32,263 nucleotides of DNA, taken from the NCBI GenBank assembly GCA_004556985.1, contig SFFC01000014.1, forward strand, positions 1 to 32,263, in the 5' to 3' direction. This document shows positions 8,068-14,994 of the stretch, one piece after another; position 1 is the first letter of the stretch, and every line of letters starts with the position of its first letter. Under the pieces are notes generated by a model. That model was not told the DNA's origin. It searched no databases and was given only the letters and a program-made list of their open reading frames with translations. The position numbers were made by a program, and so were the translations under genes. The stretch is from Clostridiales bacterium (GTDB taxonomy: Bacteria > Bacillota > Clostridia > Christensenellales > Aristaeellaceae).

Positions 8068-8176
8068 CGTCAGAATGTCCACCTTTCTTTTCCAAAACGG
8101 CTGTGCCGTTTCAAGGCCCGGCCCCGCCGCGCCTTGTTGCATATACCTCGTGATTTTATACGTCATCACGATTGAG

Positions 8177-8205
8177 ATTATAACATTTTCGCCTCCCAAA
8201 GTCTA
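8177..8205 (-). promoter_or_regulatory. Promoter of the envelope operon, with leader hairpin downstream
   Basis: On the minus strand TAGACT (8205-8200), a 17-base spacer and a perfect TATAAT (8182-8177) form a sigma-A type promoter about 110 bases before the first start codon. Between it and the ribosome binding site lies a perfect inverted repeat AAACGGC-TGT-GCCGTTT (8095-8111). It could be a hairpin in the 5' leader or an operator. Confidence 0.65.
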
Positions 8206-8265
8206 CCTTTCCTCCCCGCTTTCGCCGTTTCTTTCGGAAATTTTCTCGCCTCCGGGCAGGCGAAA

Positions 8266-8301
8266 GGCCGCCCCGTTTCCCGCAAGGGGAACGAAGCGGC
8301 C
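8266..8301 (-). terminator. Probable terminator of the GH13-GH3 operon
   Basis: Just after the GH3 stop codon, GGCCGC...GCGGCC arms with further pairing between TTCGTTCCC and GGGAAACGGG make a strong hairpin on the minus strand. Only TTT follows it, so termination may be partial and some readthrough into the envelope operon is possible. Confidence 0.5.
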
Positions 8302-8306
8302 CGGCA

Positions 8307-10448
8307 TCAGTCAAGTGTGAATTCGGTTTTGAGCAAATCCTCGTCCCGGGAGCTGTGACCGATCATCAGCTCAAAGCACCCCGGCTCGACAACGCGCTGC
8401 TCCTGCCGGTTGACGAGCGAGAAATCCATCCGGTCGAAGGTAAAGCGCACGGTTCTTTCCTCGCCCGGCTCAAGGGCGACCTGCTCAAAGGCGATGAGCC
8501 GGCGCACGGGCGTGAGCACCGAGGAGACGCAGTCCCTGACGTAGACCTGCACGGTCTCAAGGCCCGGCCGATGACCCGTGTTGCGCACGCGCACGGAGGC
8601 GGTCAGCGCCTGCGCGTCCATCGTCAGGCCATCGTAGGCGAACGCCGTGTAGGAGAGGCCCTCGCCGAAGGCGTAGAGCGGCGTCGCCGGCAAATCGCAG
8701 TAGCGGCTCTCCTGCGTGCCCCAGCGGGGATGCCAGCCCGGCAGCGCGTTGTAGTAGACCGGCACCTGGCCGGAATGCCTCGGAAAGGAGACCGGCAGGC
8801 GGCCGGAGGGGTTGAATTCCCCGAAGAGCGCCTCGGCGACCGCCTGACCGCCATGCGCGCCGCCGTTGAACGCGCAGACGACCGCGTTCGCGCGCGCCGC
8901 AGCGGCCTCAATCGCCAGCGGCTTGGAGGCAAGCAGCACCGTGATCAGCGGGATGCCCAGCGCGAGCAGGCGCTCAAGCAGCTCCTCCTGCCGCCCGGAG
9001 AGGGCGAGGTCCGCGCGGTCCTTCGTCTCGCCGACCTGGCTGATCTCGTCGCCGACGGCCAGCACAATCAGCTCGGCCCCCTCGGCCGCGCGCACGGCCG
9101 CGTCCAGGTCGTCCAGATCGGAGGGCACTGCGCCGCAGCCGCGCGCATAGGTCAGCTCCGCGCCCCGCGCGGCGCACAGCGCCTCCATCCCCTCGCGGAT
9201 GGTCGTGTACGGGCGCACGGGCACATGCTCCGGGTCGGGCAGCGGATGGGTGAAATACGTCCAGTCGCCGACCTGCGCGCGGATGTCGTCGGCGTTGGCG
9301 CCGATGAGCGCGATGCGCCGGGTCTGCGGGCCGATCGGGAGCACGCCGTCGTTTTTGAGCAGCGTGACGCTCCGGCGCGCGGCCTCCAGCGCCGTCTGCT
9401 GATGCTCCGCGCAGCCGATGCAGGCGCGGTCGCCCTCCTTCTCGGGATGCTCAAGCAGCCCCATCTCCACCTTGACGCTCAGGATATGGCGGACGGCCTC
9501 GTCGAGCACGCGCTCCTCAAGCCGTCCCTCACGCACGAGGCGGATAGCGCTCTCGTAAAACTCGAGGCTCGACATGATCATGTCGTTGCCGGCCTGCGCG
9601 GCCAGGGCGCTCGCCTCCAGCGCATCCGCGGCGACATGCTGCTTGTCCACCAGGCTGGTCACGTTCTGCCAGTCCGTGACGACAAAGCCTTCAAAGCCCA
9701 TCTCCCCGCGCAGCACGTCGCGCAGCGCGTGGGCATCGGCGGTCAGCGGCGTGCCATCCAGCGAGCCGTAGGCCGTCATGAACGTCGCGCAGCCCGCGTC
9801 GACCGCCCTTTGAAACGGCGGCAGGAAGACCTCGCGCGCCTTGCGCCAGGTGATCTCCGAGTCGCAGGCGTCCCGCGCGCCGACCGCCTCGCCATAGGCC
9901 AGGTAGTGCTTGGCGCAGGCGAGGATGCTGTCCGGCGCGGCGAGGTCGTCGCCCTGATAACCGCGGATGAGCGCCGCGGCCAGCTCGCCGGTCAGATGCG
10001 GATCCTCGCCGAAGGTCTCGTTCACGCGGCCCCAGCGCGGGTCTCGCGCCAGGCACAGCAGCGGGGAGAACGTCCAGTGCAGCCCGTCCGCGGCGACCTC
10101 GCGCGCCGTCACGCGGCCCATCCGGCGCACGAGCTCCGGATCCCACGCGCAGGCGCAGGCCAGCTGCGTCGGGAAGACGGTCGCATGGTCGTTGAGCGCA
10201 TGGCCGCGCACGGCGTCGATGCCAAAGAGCACGGGAATGCCAAGACGGCTCTCGCAGGCGGCGCGCTGAATCTCGCGCGCGTCGTCGCCCAGCACATGCA
10301 GAAACGAGCCCGCACCGCGCCTTGCCCAGCGCAGCGCCTCCTCGCGCCCGACCATCGCATAGGGCACCTGCACCATCTGCGCGGCCTTCTCCTCCAGGGT
10401 CATGCGCGCGAGCAGCGCGTCGACGCGCTCCTTGACATCGGCTTTCAT
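8307..10448 (-). CDS. Glycoside hydrolase family 3 beta-glucosidase
   Basis: This 713-residue cytosolic enzyme (no signal peptide) is full length for a GH3 beta-glucosidase/beta-xylosidase. The order is a TIM-barrel domain (about 1-330, with MTLEEKAAQM, FGIDAVRGH, RDPRWGRVNETFGEDP and KHYLAYGE), a second alpha/beta sandwich domain (about 355-560) and a fibronectin-III-like C-terminal domain ending CFELMIGHSS. The nucleophile is Asp259 in GFVVTDW. It should release glucose or another sugar from the non-reducing end of imported oligosaccharides. The start follows a strong AAGGAGG site. It lies 36 bases after the GH13 gene and is co-transcribed with it from the promoter at 12516-12544. The exact linkage and sugar cannot be read from sequence. 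Confidence 0.9.
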   Translation of the reverse strand: MKADVKERVDALLARMTLEEKAAQMVQVPYAMVGREEALRWARRGAGSFLHVLGDDAREIQRAACESRLGIPVLFGIDAVRGHALNDHATVFPTQLACACAWDPELVRRMGRVTAREVAADGLHWTFSPLLCLARDPRWGRVNETFGEDPHLTGELAAALIRGYQGDDLAAPDSILACAKHYLAYGEAVGARDACDSEITWRKAREVFLPPFQRAVDAGCATFMTAYGSLDGTPLTADAHALRDVLRGEMGFEGFVVTDWQNVTSLVDKQHVAADALEASALAAQAGNDMIMSSLEFYESAIRLVREGRLEERVLDEAVRHILSVKVEMGLLEHPEKEGDRACIGCAEHQQTALEAARRSVTLLKNDGVLPIGPQTRRIALIGANADDIRAQVGDWTYFTHPLPDPEHVPVRPYTTIREGMEALCAARGAELTYARGCGAVPSDLDDLDAAVRAAEGAELIVLAVGDEISQVGETKDRADLALSGRQEELLERLLALGIPLITVLLASKPLAIEAAAARANAVVCAFNGGAHGGQAVAEALFGEFNPSGRLPVSFPRHSGQVPVYYNALPGWHPRWGTQESRYCDLPATPLYAFGEGLSYTAFAYDGLTMDAQALTASVRVRNTGHRPGLETVQVYVRDCVSSVLTPVRRLIAFEQVALEPGEERTVRFTFDRMDFSLVNRQEQRVVEPGCFELMIGHSSRDEDLLKTEFTLD

Positions 10449-10484
10449 GGCGGCATCCTCCTTCAGTCGCAGAAAATCGCCGGG

Positions 10485-12440
10485 TCAGCCCTTCGCCGCG
10501 GCGGAGCGCGTGAAGTACGTCATGCCGCGCAGGCCCATGATCCGCAGGCTGTACGCGCCCGCGCGGGCATGGAAGGTCTCGCCGCTCTCCGCGGTCAGCT
10601 CCTGCGCGCCCTGCACGTCCTCCGCCGTCAGGTAGACATCCACGGCGCGCGCGCTGCGGTTGATCAGCGTGACGGCGCAGGCATCCTCCGCCGGCTTGCC
10701 CAGCGCATCCACGCCGCCGCTGATCGTGCGGATGACGCCGAAGACATCGTCGTCCGGCGCGATATAGGCGCATTCGCCCGTGCGCAGCTCGGGATGCGCC
10801 TTGCGCATCGCGATCAGCCGGCGGTAGTAGGCGAGCATCTGCTGATCCTCCCGGCCCCAGGGATACGTCCGCCGGCAGAAGGGATCAGCGCAGCCCTCCA
10901 GAGCGGCCTCGTCGGCGTAGTAGACGCAGGGCATGCCGGGCACGCTCATGAGCACGCGCAGCATCATGTGCTCGCGCAGCGTGCCGACCATGCGCTCTTC
11001 CTGGGTGAGGCTGTGCAGCGCGCGCTGGGCGCGCGGGATATCGCTGCCGTCGTTGCCAGCGAGCACGTTGAGGATGCGCGGCCTGTCGTGGCTGCCCATC
11101 AGGTTCATGAGCGCGTAGAGGAAGGGCTTCGGGTAATTCTGGTTGAGCGAGGAGAGCGTGCGCGCGACGTCGCCCGCCGTGCGCCGGCCCATCAGAAAGT
11201 CGATCAGCGCCTCGCGCAGCGGGTAGTTCATGACGCTGTCGAGCGTGTCGCCCAGCACATAGGAGCGGATCTGGCCGTAGGAGACCTTGTGGCTGGCGTC
11301 CTCCCAGACCTCGCCCAGCACGGCGCAGTCCTCGCCGACGGACTTGACCTCCCGGCGCAGCTCGCGCAGAAACTCCATCGGCAGCTCGTCGGCAACGTCC
11401 AGCCGCCAGCCGCTGGTGCCCTGGCGCGGCCAGTGCTTGACGACGGCGTCCTCGCCGTTCAGGATGTAGCGCCGGTAATCCTCGTCCATCTCGCGCACGT
11501 TGGGCAGCGTCTTGAAGCCCCACCAGCAGTCGTAGTCATCCGGCCAATGCCGGAAGGTGAACCACTTGGCGTAGGGCGAGTCGGGATCGCGGTAGGCGCC
11601 GACCTTCTCGCCGTGCGTGCCGCGGCGGTTGAAATACACGCTGTCGTCGCCGACGTGGGAGAACACGCCGTCGAGCATCACGCGGATGCCGAGCTTGCCC
11701 GCCTCCTCGCACAGCGCGCGCAGCGTCTCCTCGTCGCCGAACATCGGGTCGACGCGCATGTAGTCGCTGGTGTCGTATTTATGGTTGGTGCGCCCCTCGA
11801 AGATCGGGTTGAAGTAGAGCACGGTCACGCCCAGCTCCTTGAGGTAGGAAAGCTTCTGGCGCACGCCCTCGAGGGTACCGCCGTAGAAGTCGTTGGCGAA
11901 GTTGTCGCCGTTTTCGGAGATGTTGAGGAAGGGCATCTCGTCCCATGCCTCGTGGAGCATGATGTTCTGCCCGTCCTTGGCGTGCAGAAGCGCGTCCGTC
12001 CCCTCGCCCTTGAAGAAGCGGTCGACCATGATCTGGTACATCACGCCCTCGTGCATCCAGTCGGGCGTTTTGTAGTCCGGGTCATAGACGGTGATCTGGA
12101 AGCTCTCCTCGCTGCCCATCCTGCCCTCGCCGCAGCCGGTGTGGTCATCCGGCGCGCCGAGCACGAGGCGCCGCCCGTCCAGCATCGCCTCAAATCTATA
12201 CCAGTACAGGCAGGGCGTGCTGCTCACGGCGATCTGTGCCTCATAATACTGCTTGCCGCCGCGCAGGCCGAGCGGGCGCATCGGGAAGCGATGCTCCTCG
12301 CCGTCCCAGACGCGCAGCTCGACGCGCTGGAGCTTCTCCTTGCCCACGGCGGACAGCCGCAGGCGCACCTGCGTGCCCGCGGGCAGCGCGCCCTGCGGGC
12401 AGCGGTCAAAGGGATTCAGGGTATTATGCTCAAAAACCAT
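10485..12440 (-). CDS. GH13 alpha-amylase family enzyme (neopullulanase/cyclomaltodextrinase type)
   Basis: This 651-residue cytosolic enzyme has an N-terminal beta-sandwich domain (about 1-120, CBM34-like) before the TIM barrel, as in maltogenic amylase, neopullulanase and cyclomaltodextrinase. All GH13 conserved regions are visible. DGVFSH is region I. GWRLDVADE holds the nucleophile Asp348, VLGEVWED holds the acid/base Glu377, and MGSHDRPR holds the transition-state Asp452. There is no signal peptide, so it acts on imported alpha-glucans, maltodextrins or cyclodextrins. The start at 12440 has GGAG about nine bases upstream. With the GH3 enzyme it forms a two-gene hydrolase operon with its own consensus promoter. 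No transporter is linked to it directly. Confidence 0.9.
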   Translation of the reverse strand: MVFEHNTLNPFDRCPQGALPAGTQVRLRLSAVGKEKLQRVELRVWDGEEHRFPMRPLGLRGGKQYYEAQIAVSSTPCLYWYRFEAMLDGRRLVLGAPDDHTGCGEGRMGSEESFQITVYDPDYKTPDWMHEGVMYQIMVDRFFKGEGTDALLHAKDGQNIMLHEAWDEMPFLNISENGDNFANDFYGGTLEGVRQKLSYLKELGVTVLYFNPIFEGRTNHKYDTSDYMRVDPMFGDEETLRALCEEAGKLGIRVMLDGVFSHVGDDSVYFNRRGTHGEKVGAYRDPDSPYAKWFTFRHWPDDYDCWWGFKTLPNVREMDEDYRRYILNGEDAVVKHWPRQGTSGWRLDVADELPMEFLRELRREVKSVGEDCAVLGEVWEDASHKVSYGQIRSYVLGDTLDSVMNYPLREALIDFLMGRRTAGDVARTLSSLNQNYPKPFLYALMNLMGSHDRPRILNVLAGNDGSDIPRAQRALHSLTQEERMVGTLREHMMLRVLMSVPGMPCVYYADEAALEGCADPFCRRTYPWGREDQQMLAYYRRLIAMRKAHPELRTGECAYIAPDDDVFGVIRTISGGVDALGKPAEDACAVTLINRSARAVDVYLTAEDVQGAQELTAESGETFHARAGAYSLRIMGLRGMTYFTRSAAAKG

Positions 12441-12515
12441 GGCTCAGCGCTCCATCCTTTGGGTGTGGTTTTCAGGGCCGCACAGCGTCATTCCCCGCCC
12501 GGCACAGTCCCATTT

Positions 12516-12544
12516 ATTGTAATGGATTTTCCGGGGAATGTCAA
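12516..12544 (-). promoter_or_regulatory. Consensus promoter of the GH13-GH3 operon
   Basis: On the minus strand a perfect TTGACA (12544-12539), 17-base spacer and TACAAT (12521-12516) lie about 75 bases upstream of the GH13 start codon. It is one of the closest matches to consensus in the window. Confidence 0.8.
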
Positions 12545-12595
12545 ACCCGCGCGGGCCCTGCGGATGCAAGAGTTCACATTTTTGTCTCATTCCCA

Positions 12596-12626
12596 TTGCT
12601 TCTGCGCAACAACTGTACTCTATAAT
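12596..12626 (+). promoter_or_regulatory. Promoter candidate for the gene at 12692
   Basis: A perfect TATAAT (12621-12626) has a weak TTGCTT (12596-12601) 19 bases upstream. It lies about 65 bases before the start codon and is divergent from the GH13 promoter. Confidence 0.5.
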
Positions 12627-12691
12627 AAGGGAAGCAGAGCGCAAAAGCCCTTTGCGATCATCCTGCATGTCCGGCCAAAGGAGGGCCGCCG

Positions 12692-13285
12692 ATGAAATCC
12701 ATCCTGACCACGCTGTGCGCAGCCGCTGTGCTCGCGGCGGCGCTTCTTCTCTTTCTGGGCGCGCAGCCCGAGCTGCGCAGCGCCCAGACGCCCGACGGCG
12801 GGGCCTCCGCTTCTGCCGCGCAGACGGCGGATGCCGCCGCGGCTTCCGGCGAGTCCCCGCACACGACGCCGCTCTTTCCGGCGCTCTCCCCCGCCTCCGT
12901 CACGGCGCTCTCCGTCACGGCGGGCGACCGCCGCTTTGAATTCCTCTGCGACGGGGAGGAGGTCAGCGTCAACGGCCAGCTGGCCGACGGCGAGATCTTT
13001 CTGACGCTGCTCGACCAGATTCTGACGCTGCCTGTCGCCGCCTGCGCCGCCTTTTCCCCGGAGGAGAGCAGCGCGATGCTCACGCTCGTGCTGACCGCCG
13101 CCGACCACGACAACACGGTCCGCTTCTACGAGGGCAGCTCGCAGGAGACGGCCCGCGTCCTCGCCGGCACGCCGGAGGAGCCGGTCTACGGCGTCACCAA
13201 GTCCTGGCGCATCGGCACGCTGCTGCTCGTGTGCGACGGCACGCGCATTCAGGACGAGAGCGGCAACGAGACGCCTGCAAACTAG
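12692..13285 (+). CDS. Small membrane-anchored protein, DUF4340-like, function unknown
   Basis: This 197-residue protein has one N-terminal membrane segment or signal anchor (KSILTTLCAAAVLAAALLLFL) and no lipobox. A low-complexity Ala/Ser-rich linker covers about residues 25-60, followed by an outside domain. The domain pattern is reminiscent of DUF4340 proteins: VTALSVTAGDRRFEFLCDGEEVSVNGQLADG, then a helix-like LLDQILTLPV and a YEGSSQETARV strand region. It is shorter than that family, so the match is tentative. A strong AAAGGAGGGC site decides the start. It is monocistronic and converges with the degraded transporter operon. No function is proposed. Confidence 0.65.
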   Translation: MKSILTTLCAAAVLAAALLLFLGAQPELRSAQTPDGGASASAAQTADAAAASGESPHTTPLFPALSPASVTALSVTAGDRRFEFLCDGEEVSVNGQLADGEIFLTLLDQILTLPVAACAAFSPEESSAMLTLVLTAADHDNTVRFYEGSSQETARVLAGTPEEPVYGVTKSWRIGTLLLVCDGTRIQDESGNETPAN

Positions 13286-13344
13286 CCCCGTTGGCGCCGG
13301 GGCCGCCTCTGAAGCCCTATGCTTTCCAATGACCTGCCAAAATA

Positions 13345-13917
13345 TCAGCGCCCGCCGGTTTTCCGGCGGGCGATGGCGACGCGCTGCTGCTGGCCGCCGG
13401 AGAGCTGCGCCGGCACCTTGGCGGCCTGGCTGTCCACGCCGACGCGGCGCAGCAGCTGCATGGCCTCCTCCTGCGCCTCCTTCTTCGGCTTATGCAGCAC
13501 GTCGATGGGCGCGATGGTGACGTTGTCGAGGATGGTCTTGTGCGCAAAGAGGTTGAAGGACTGGAAGACCATGCCGATCTGCGAGCGCAGCCCGGCGAGC
13601 TTCTTCCCCTCCTGCGGCATGGGGACGCCGGCGGCCGAGATCGCGACCGGCGCGGCAATCTTCCAGAAGGCCGGCAGCTTGAGACCCAGCTGCGGCGCGA
13701 CCAGGAAGAAGAAATAGATGAACAGCAGCGTCGGCACGCCGCGGCTGAACTCAATCAGCGCCATGCTGACGCCCCGGGCGACGGGGCTCCTGCTGATCCT
13801 GGCGAGCATCAGCAGCAGGCCTGTTGCGAAGGCGAGAAGGCCCGCCGTCACCCCGCCCACGGCGTGCGTGTTGATGTAGGAGACGAGGCCGGTCAGGTCC
13901 TGCGGGGTTGAGCGGCA
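13345..13917 (-). pseudogene. Fused remnant: amino-acid ABC permease 2 joined to ATPase
   Basis: In one frame this runs from a HisM/GlnP-type permease fragment (about 13917-13629, with GLVSYINTH, LLLMLARISRSP, EFSRGVPTLLFIYFF and QLGLKLPAFW) straight into a GlnQ-type ATPase fragment (about 13626-13355). The ATPase part has the Q-loop (GMVFQSFNLF) and the signature LSGGQQQRVAIAR. Walker A is absent because the join falls before it, and Walker B is absent because the frame ends just after the signature. The reading frame therefore cannot make a working permease or ATPase. The end of the ATPase coding runs into a hairpin (13350-13371). It continues, in another frame, the remnant at 13918-14527. 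The gene order binding protein, permease, permease, ATPase is that of an intact polar amino-acid transporter. Confidence 0.8.
13350..13371 (-). terminator. Perfect GC hairpin at the end of the transporter remnant
   Basis: GCCCGCCGG-TTTT-CCGGCGGGC (plus strand) is a perfect 9-bp inverted repeat. On the minus strand its first arm doubles as the last ATPase codons (Ala-Arg of VAIAR), and TGATATTTTGG follows. It looks like the old operon terminator brought next to the middle of the ATPase gene by a deletion at the shared GCCCGC. There is only a weak T-run. Confidence 0.5.
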
Positions 13918-14527
13918 CCTGCGAGGCGAGCGCGGTGGTGAGCATCGTCGCCACGAGCAGGTTGGTCATCGGCAGCACGACGGAGCGCAGCGCCTGGGGC
14001 AGCACGACGTTTTTGAGCGTCTGAAAGAAGGTCATGCCCAGGGAGTGCGCCGCCTCGATCTGCCCGACGGCGATGGTGTTCATGCCGGCCATCAGGGATT
14101 CGGAGCAGAACGCGGCGGGGATCAGCGAGGTCGCGATCAGCACGCAGGCATAATACGACCAGACGAGCCGCAGATACGGCAGCGTGTAGTCGGTGACGTA
14201 GGCGTCCACGCGGCCCTGCTCCAGCGCGGTGCGGGCCTCGATGTCGGTCGCAAACTCCTGCACGACGGCCTCGGGCGCATACTCCGCGAGGATGGCCGGG
14301 CCGGTGGAGCCGGACTGGGTCGCCACGAGCTTACCGGCGAGGCTGTCAATGCCGGTGACCGCCGTATTGCCGGCCTTCACGAGCACGGCCTGCCTGGAGG
14401 TGTAGTACGGGCCGGCGAAGGAGATGACCTCCTGGCGGGACGGGGTGATGGAGTAGGTCGCGAAGACCGCGTCCACCTGGCCGCTCTGCAGAACGGACTC
14501 GCGCATGGTCTTTCGCCGCAAAAACAC
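13918..14527 (-). pseudogene. Fused remnant: amino-acid binding protein joined to permease 1
   Basis: The frame begins with the middle of a family 3 solute-binding protein (about 14506-14170: SGQVDAVFATYSITPSRQ, FAGPYYTSRQAVLV, GSTGPAI, RVDAYVTDYTLPYL). It lacks the signal peptide and the first lobe. It then changes into the C-terminal half of a GlnP/GltK-type permease (about 14170-13919: FCSESLMAGMN, GQIEAAHSLGMTFFQTLKNVVLPQALR). At about 13918 the homology passes to another frame, where a second permease continues. The four genes of an ordinary transporter (about 3 kb) are thus compressed into about 1.2 kb, each lacking one or both ends. This is gene decay by deletion or a mis-assembly. The regulatory region upstream looks intact. 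Confidence 0.8.
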
Positions 14528-14530
14528 GGC

Positions 14531-14560
14531 AAAAAACCGGGGGTCCTGTCGGGCTCCCGG
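14531..14560 (-). terminator. Attenuator terminator
   Basis: On the minus strand CCGGG (14560-14556) pairs with CCCGG (14541-14537), with extra pairing inside the loop (CC/GG). TTTTTT (14536-14531) follows immediately. It lies between the leader peptide and the first transporter remnant, so it is positioned to stop transcription before the structural genes. Confidence 0.7.
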
Positions 14561-14648
14561 GCAAAGGCTATAAAGAGGCCCTGTAAATCAGGCGTCTCTG
14601 ACAGGCGCGCCGCTTGTCGCGCGCCCGGCCGCATGACATGCCCGGGAG
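14531..14648 (-). promoter_or_regulatory. Ribosome-mediated attenuator, predicted cysteine responsive
   Basis: On the minus strand CTCCCGGGCA (14648-14639), which begins 12 bases after the last of three Cys codons in the leader peptide, is perfectly complementary over 10 bases to TGCCCGGGAG (14563-14554). The latter contains the 5' arm of the terminator, so the two pairings exclude each other. A GC hairpin GGCGCGC/GCGCGCC (14625-14619, 14610-14604) lies between them and would bring them together. A ribosome stalled on the Cys codons would leave the first segment free to form the antiterminator. The sequence parts are seen directly; the cysteine response is inferred from the codons. The leader continues 13 codons beyond the pairing segment, which is longer than in the classic trp design. 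Confidence 0.6.
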
Positions 14649-14707
14649 GAAAGCATTCGACAACAGCACAGCAGGGAGCTGCGAGCCGCCATCACGCGCA
14701 TCGCCAT
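14588..14707 (-). CDS. Leader peptide with Cys-Cys-Cys run
   Basis: This 39-codon open frame starts with ATG at 14707 after GGGAGGCAGGAAAC and ends with TGA at 14590-14588. Codons 14-16 (14668-14660) are TGC TGT TGT, a run of three cysteines within SSLLCCCRML; a fourth Cys follows at codon 24. It lies about 50 bases downstream of a promoter and upstream of a terminator, before amino-acid transporter genes. That placement is why I read it as a regulatory leader rather than a protein. An alternative is that this is the shifted N-terminus of the lost binding protein, but it does not resemble a signal peptide. Confidence 0.55.
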   Translation of the reverse strand: MAMRVMAARSSLLCCCRMLSSRACHAAGRATSGAPVRDA

Positions 14708-14755
14708 GTTTCCTGCCTCCCTTCTCCCGGCATCATCGCTTCAGCCGATGGCGTT

Positions 14756-14784
14756 ATTGTATCCCCGTTTCCCTAGTTTACCAA
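14756..14784 (-). promoter_or_regulatory. Promoter of the leader peptide and transporter remnant
   Basis: On the minus strand TTGGTA (14784-14779), 17-base spacer and TACAAT (14761-14756) lie about 50 bases before the leader peptide start. Confidence 0.65.
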
Positions 14785-14994
14785 TAGGAATTTGGGAAAT
14801 TTTGTTTTTTCTCCGGACGGGCTCATCGCCCGGCCGCGCCGCCGCTGGCGGCCGGCACAGACCCGGTTTTCTGGCGGAGAGAATCGCCCGATGGGGCTGC
14901 AATGCGCAAGCGGGCTGTTTTCTTTTTTCCCAAAATGCGGTATACTTTTGCGCACAGCGGGCACATGCTGCGATGCAGGAAGGGAGGCGGCGCC
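14785..14994 (+). promoter_or_regulatory. Upstream region of the CCA-adding enzyme gene
   Basis: No protein is supported here. TATACT (14941-14946) is a probable -10 element about 50 bases before the start at 14995; the T-rich stretch upstream gives no good -35. A GC-rich palindrome around 14829-14856 (CCGGCCGC and GCGGCCGG arms) has no T-run and no clear role. Confidence 0.4.

Noticed and set aside
12444..12491. 15-codon open frame just ahead of the GH13 gene
   Set aside because: Its ATG has almost no spacing from the GGGG run, there is no run of one amino acid and no alternative hairpin; probably chance.
8355..12695. Very long plus-strand open frame (1446 codons) opposite the GH3 and GH13 genes
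   Set aside because: It is rich in Arg, Ala, His and Val with no domain pattern, and lies antisense to two clear enzymes; GC-rich codon bias on the other strand keeps it open.
13350..13371. Short palindrome as part of a mobile-element end or repeat family
   Set aside because: Only one copy was noticed in the window and it sits where a terminator is expected.
14826..14860. GC-rich palindrome upstream of cca as a terminator
   Set aside because: No T-run follows on either strand at the right distance.
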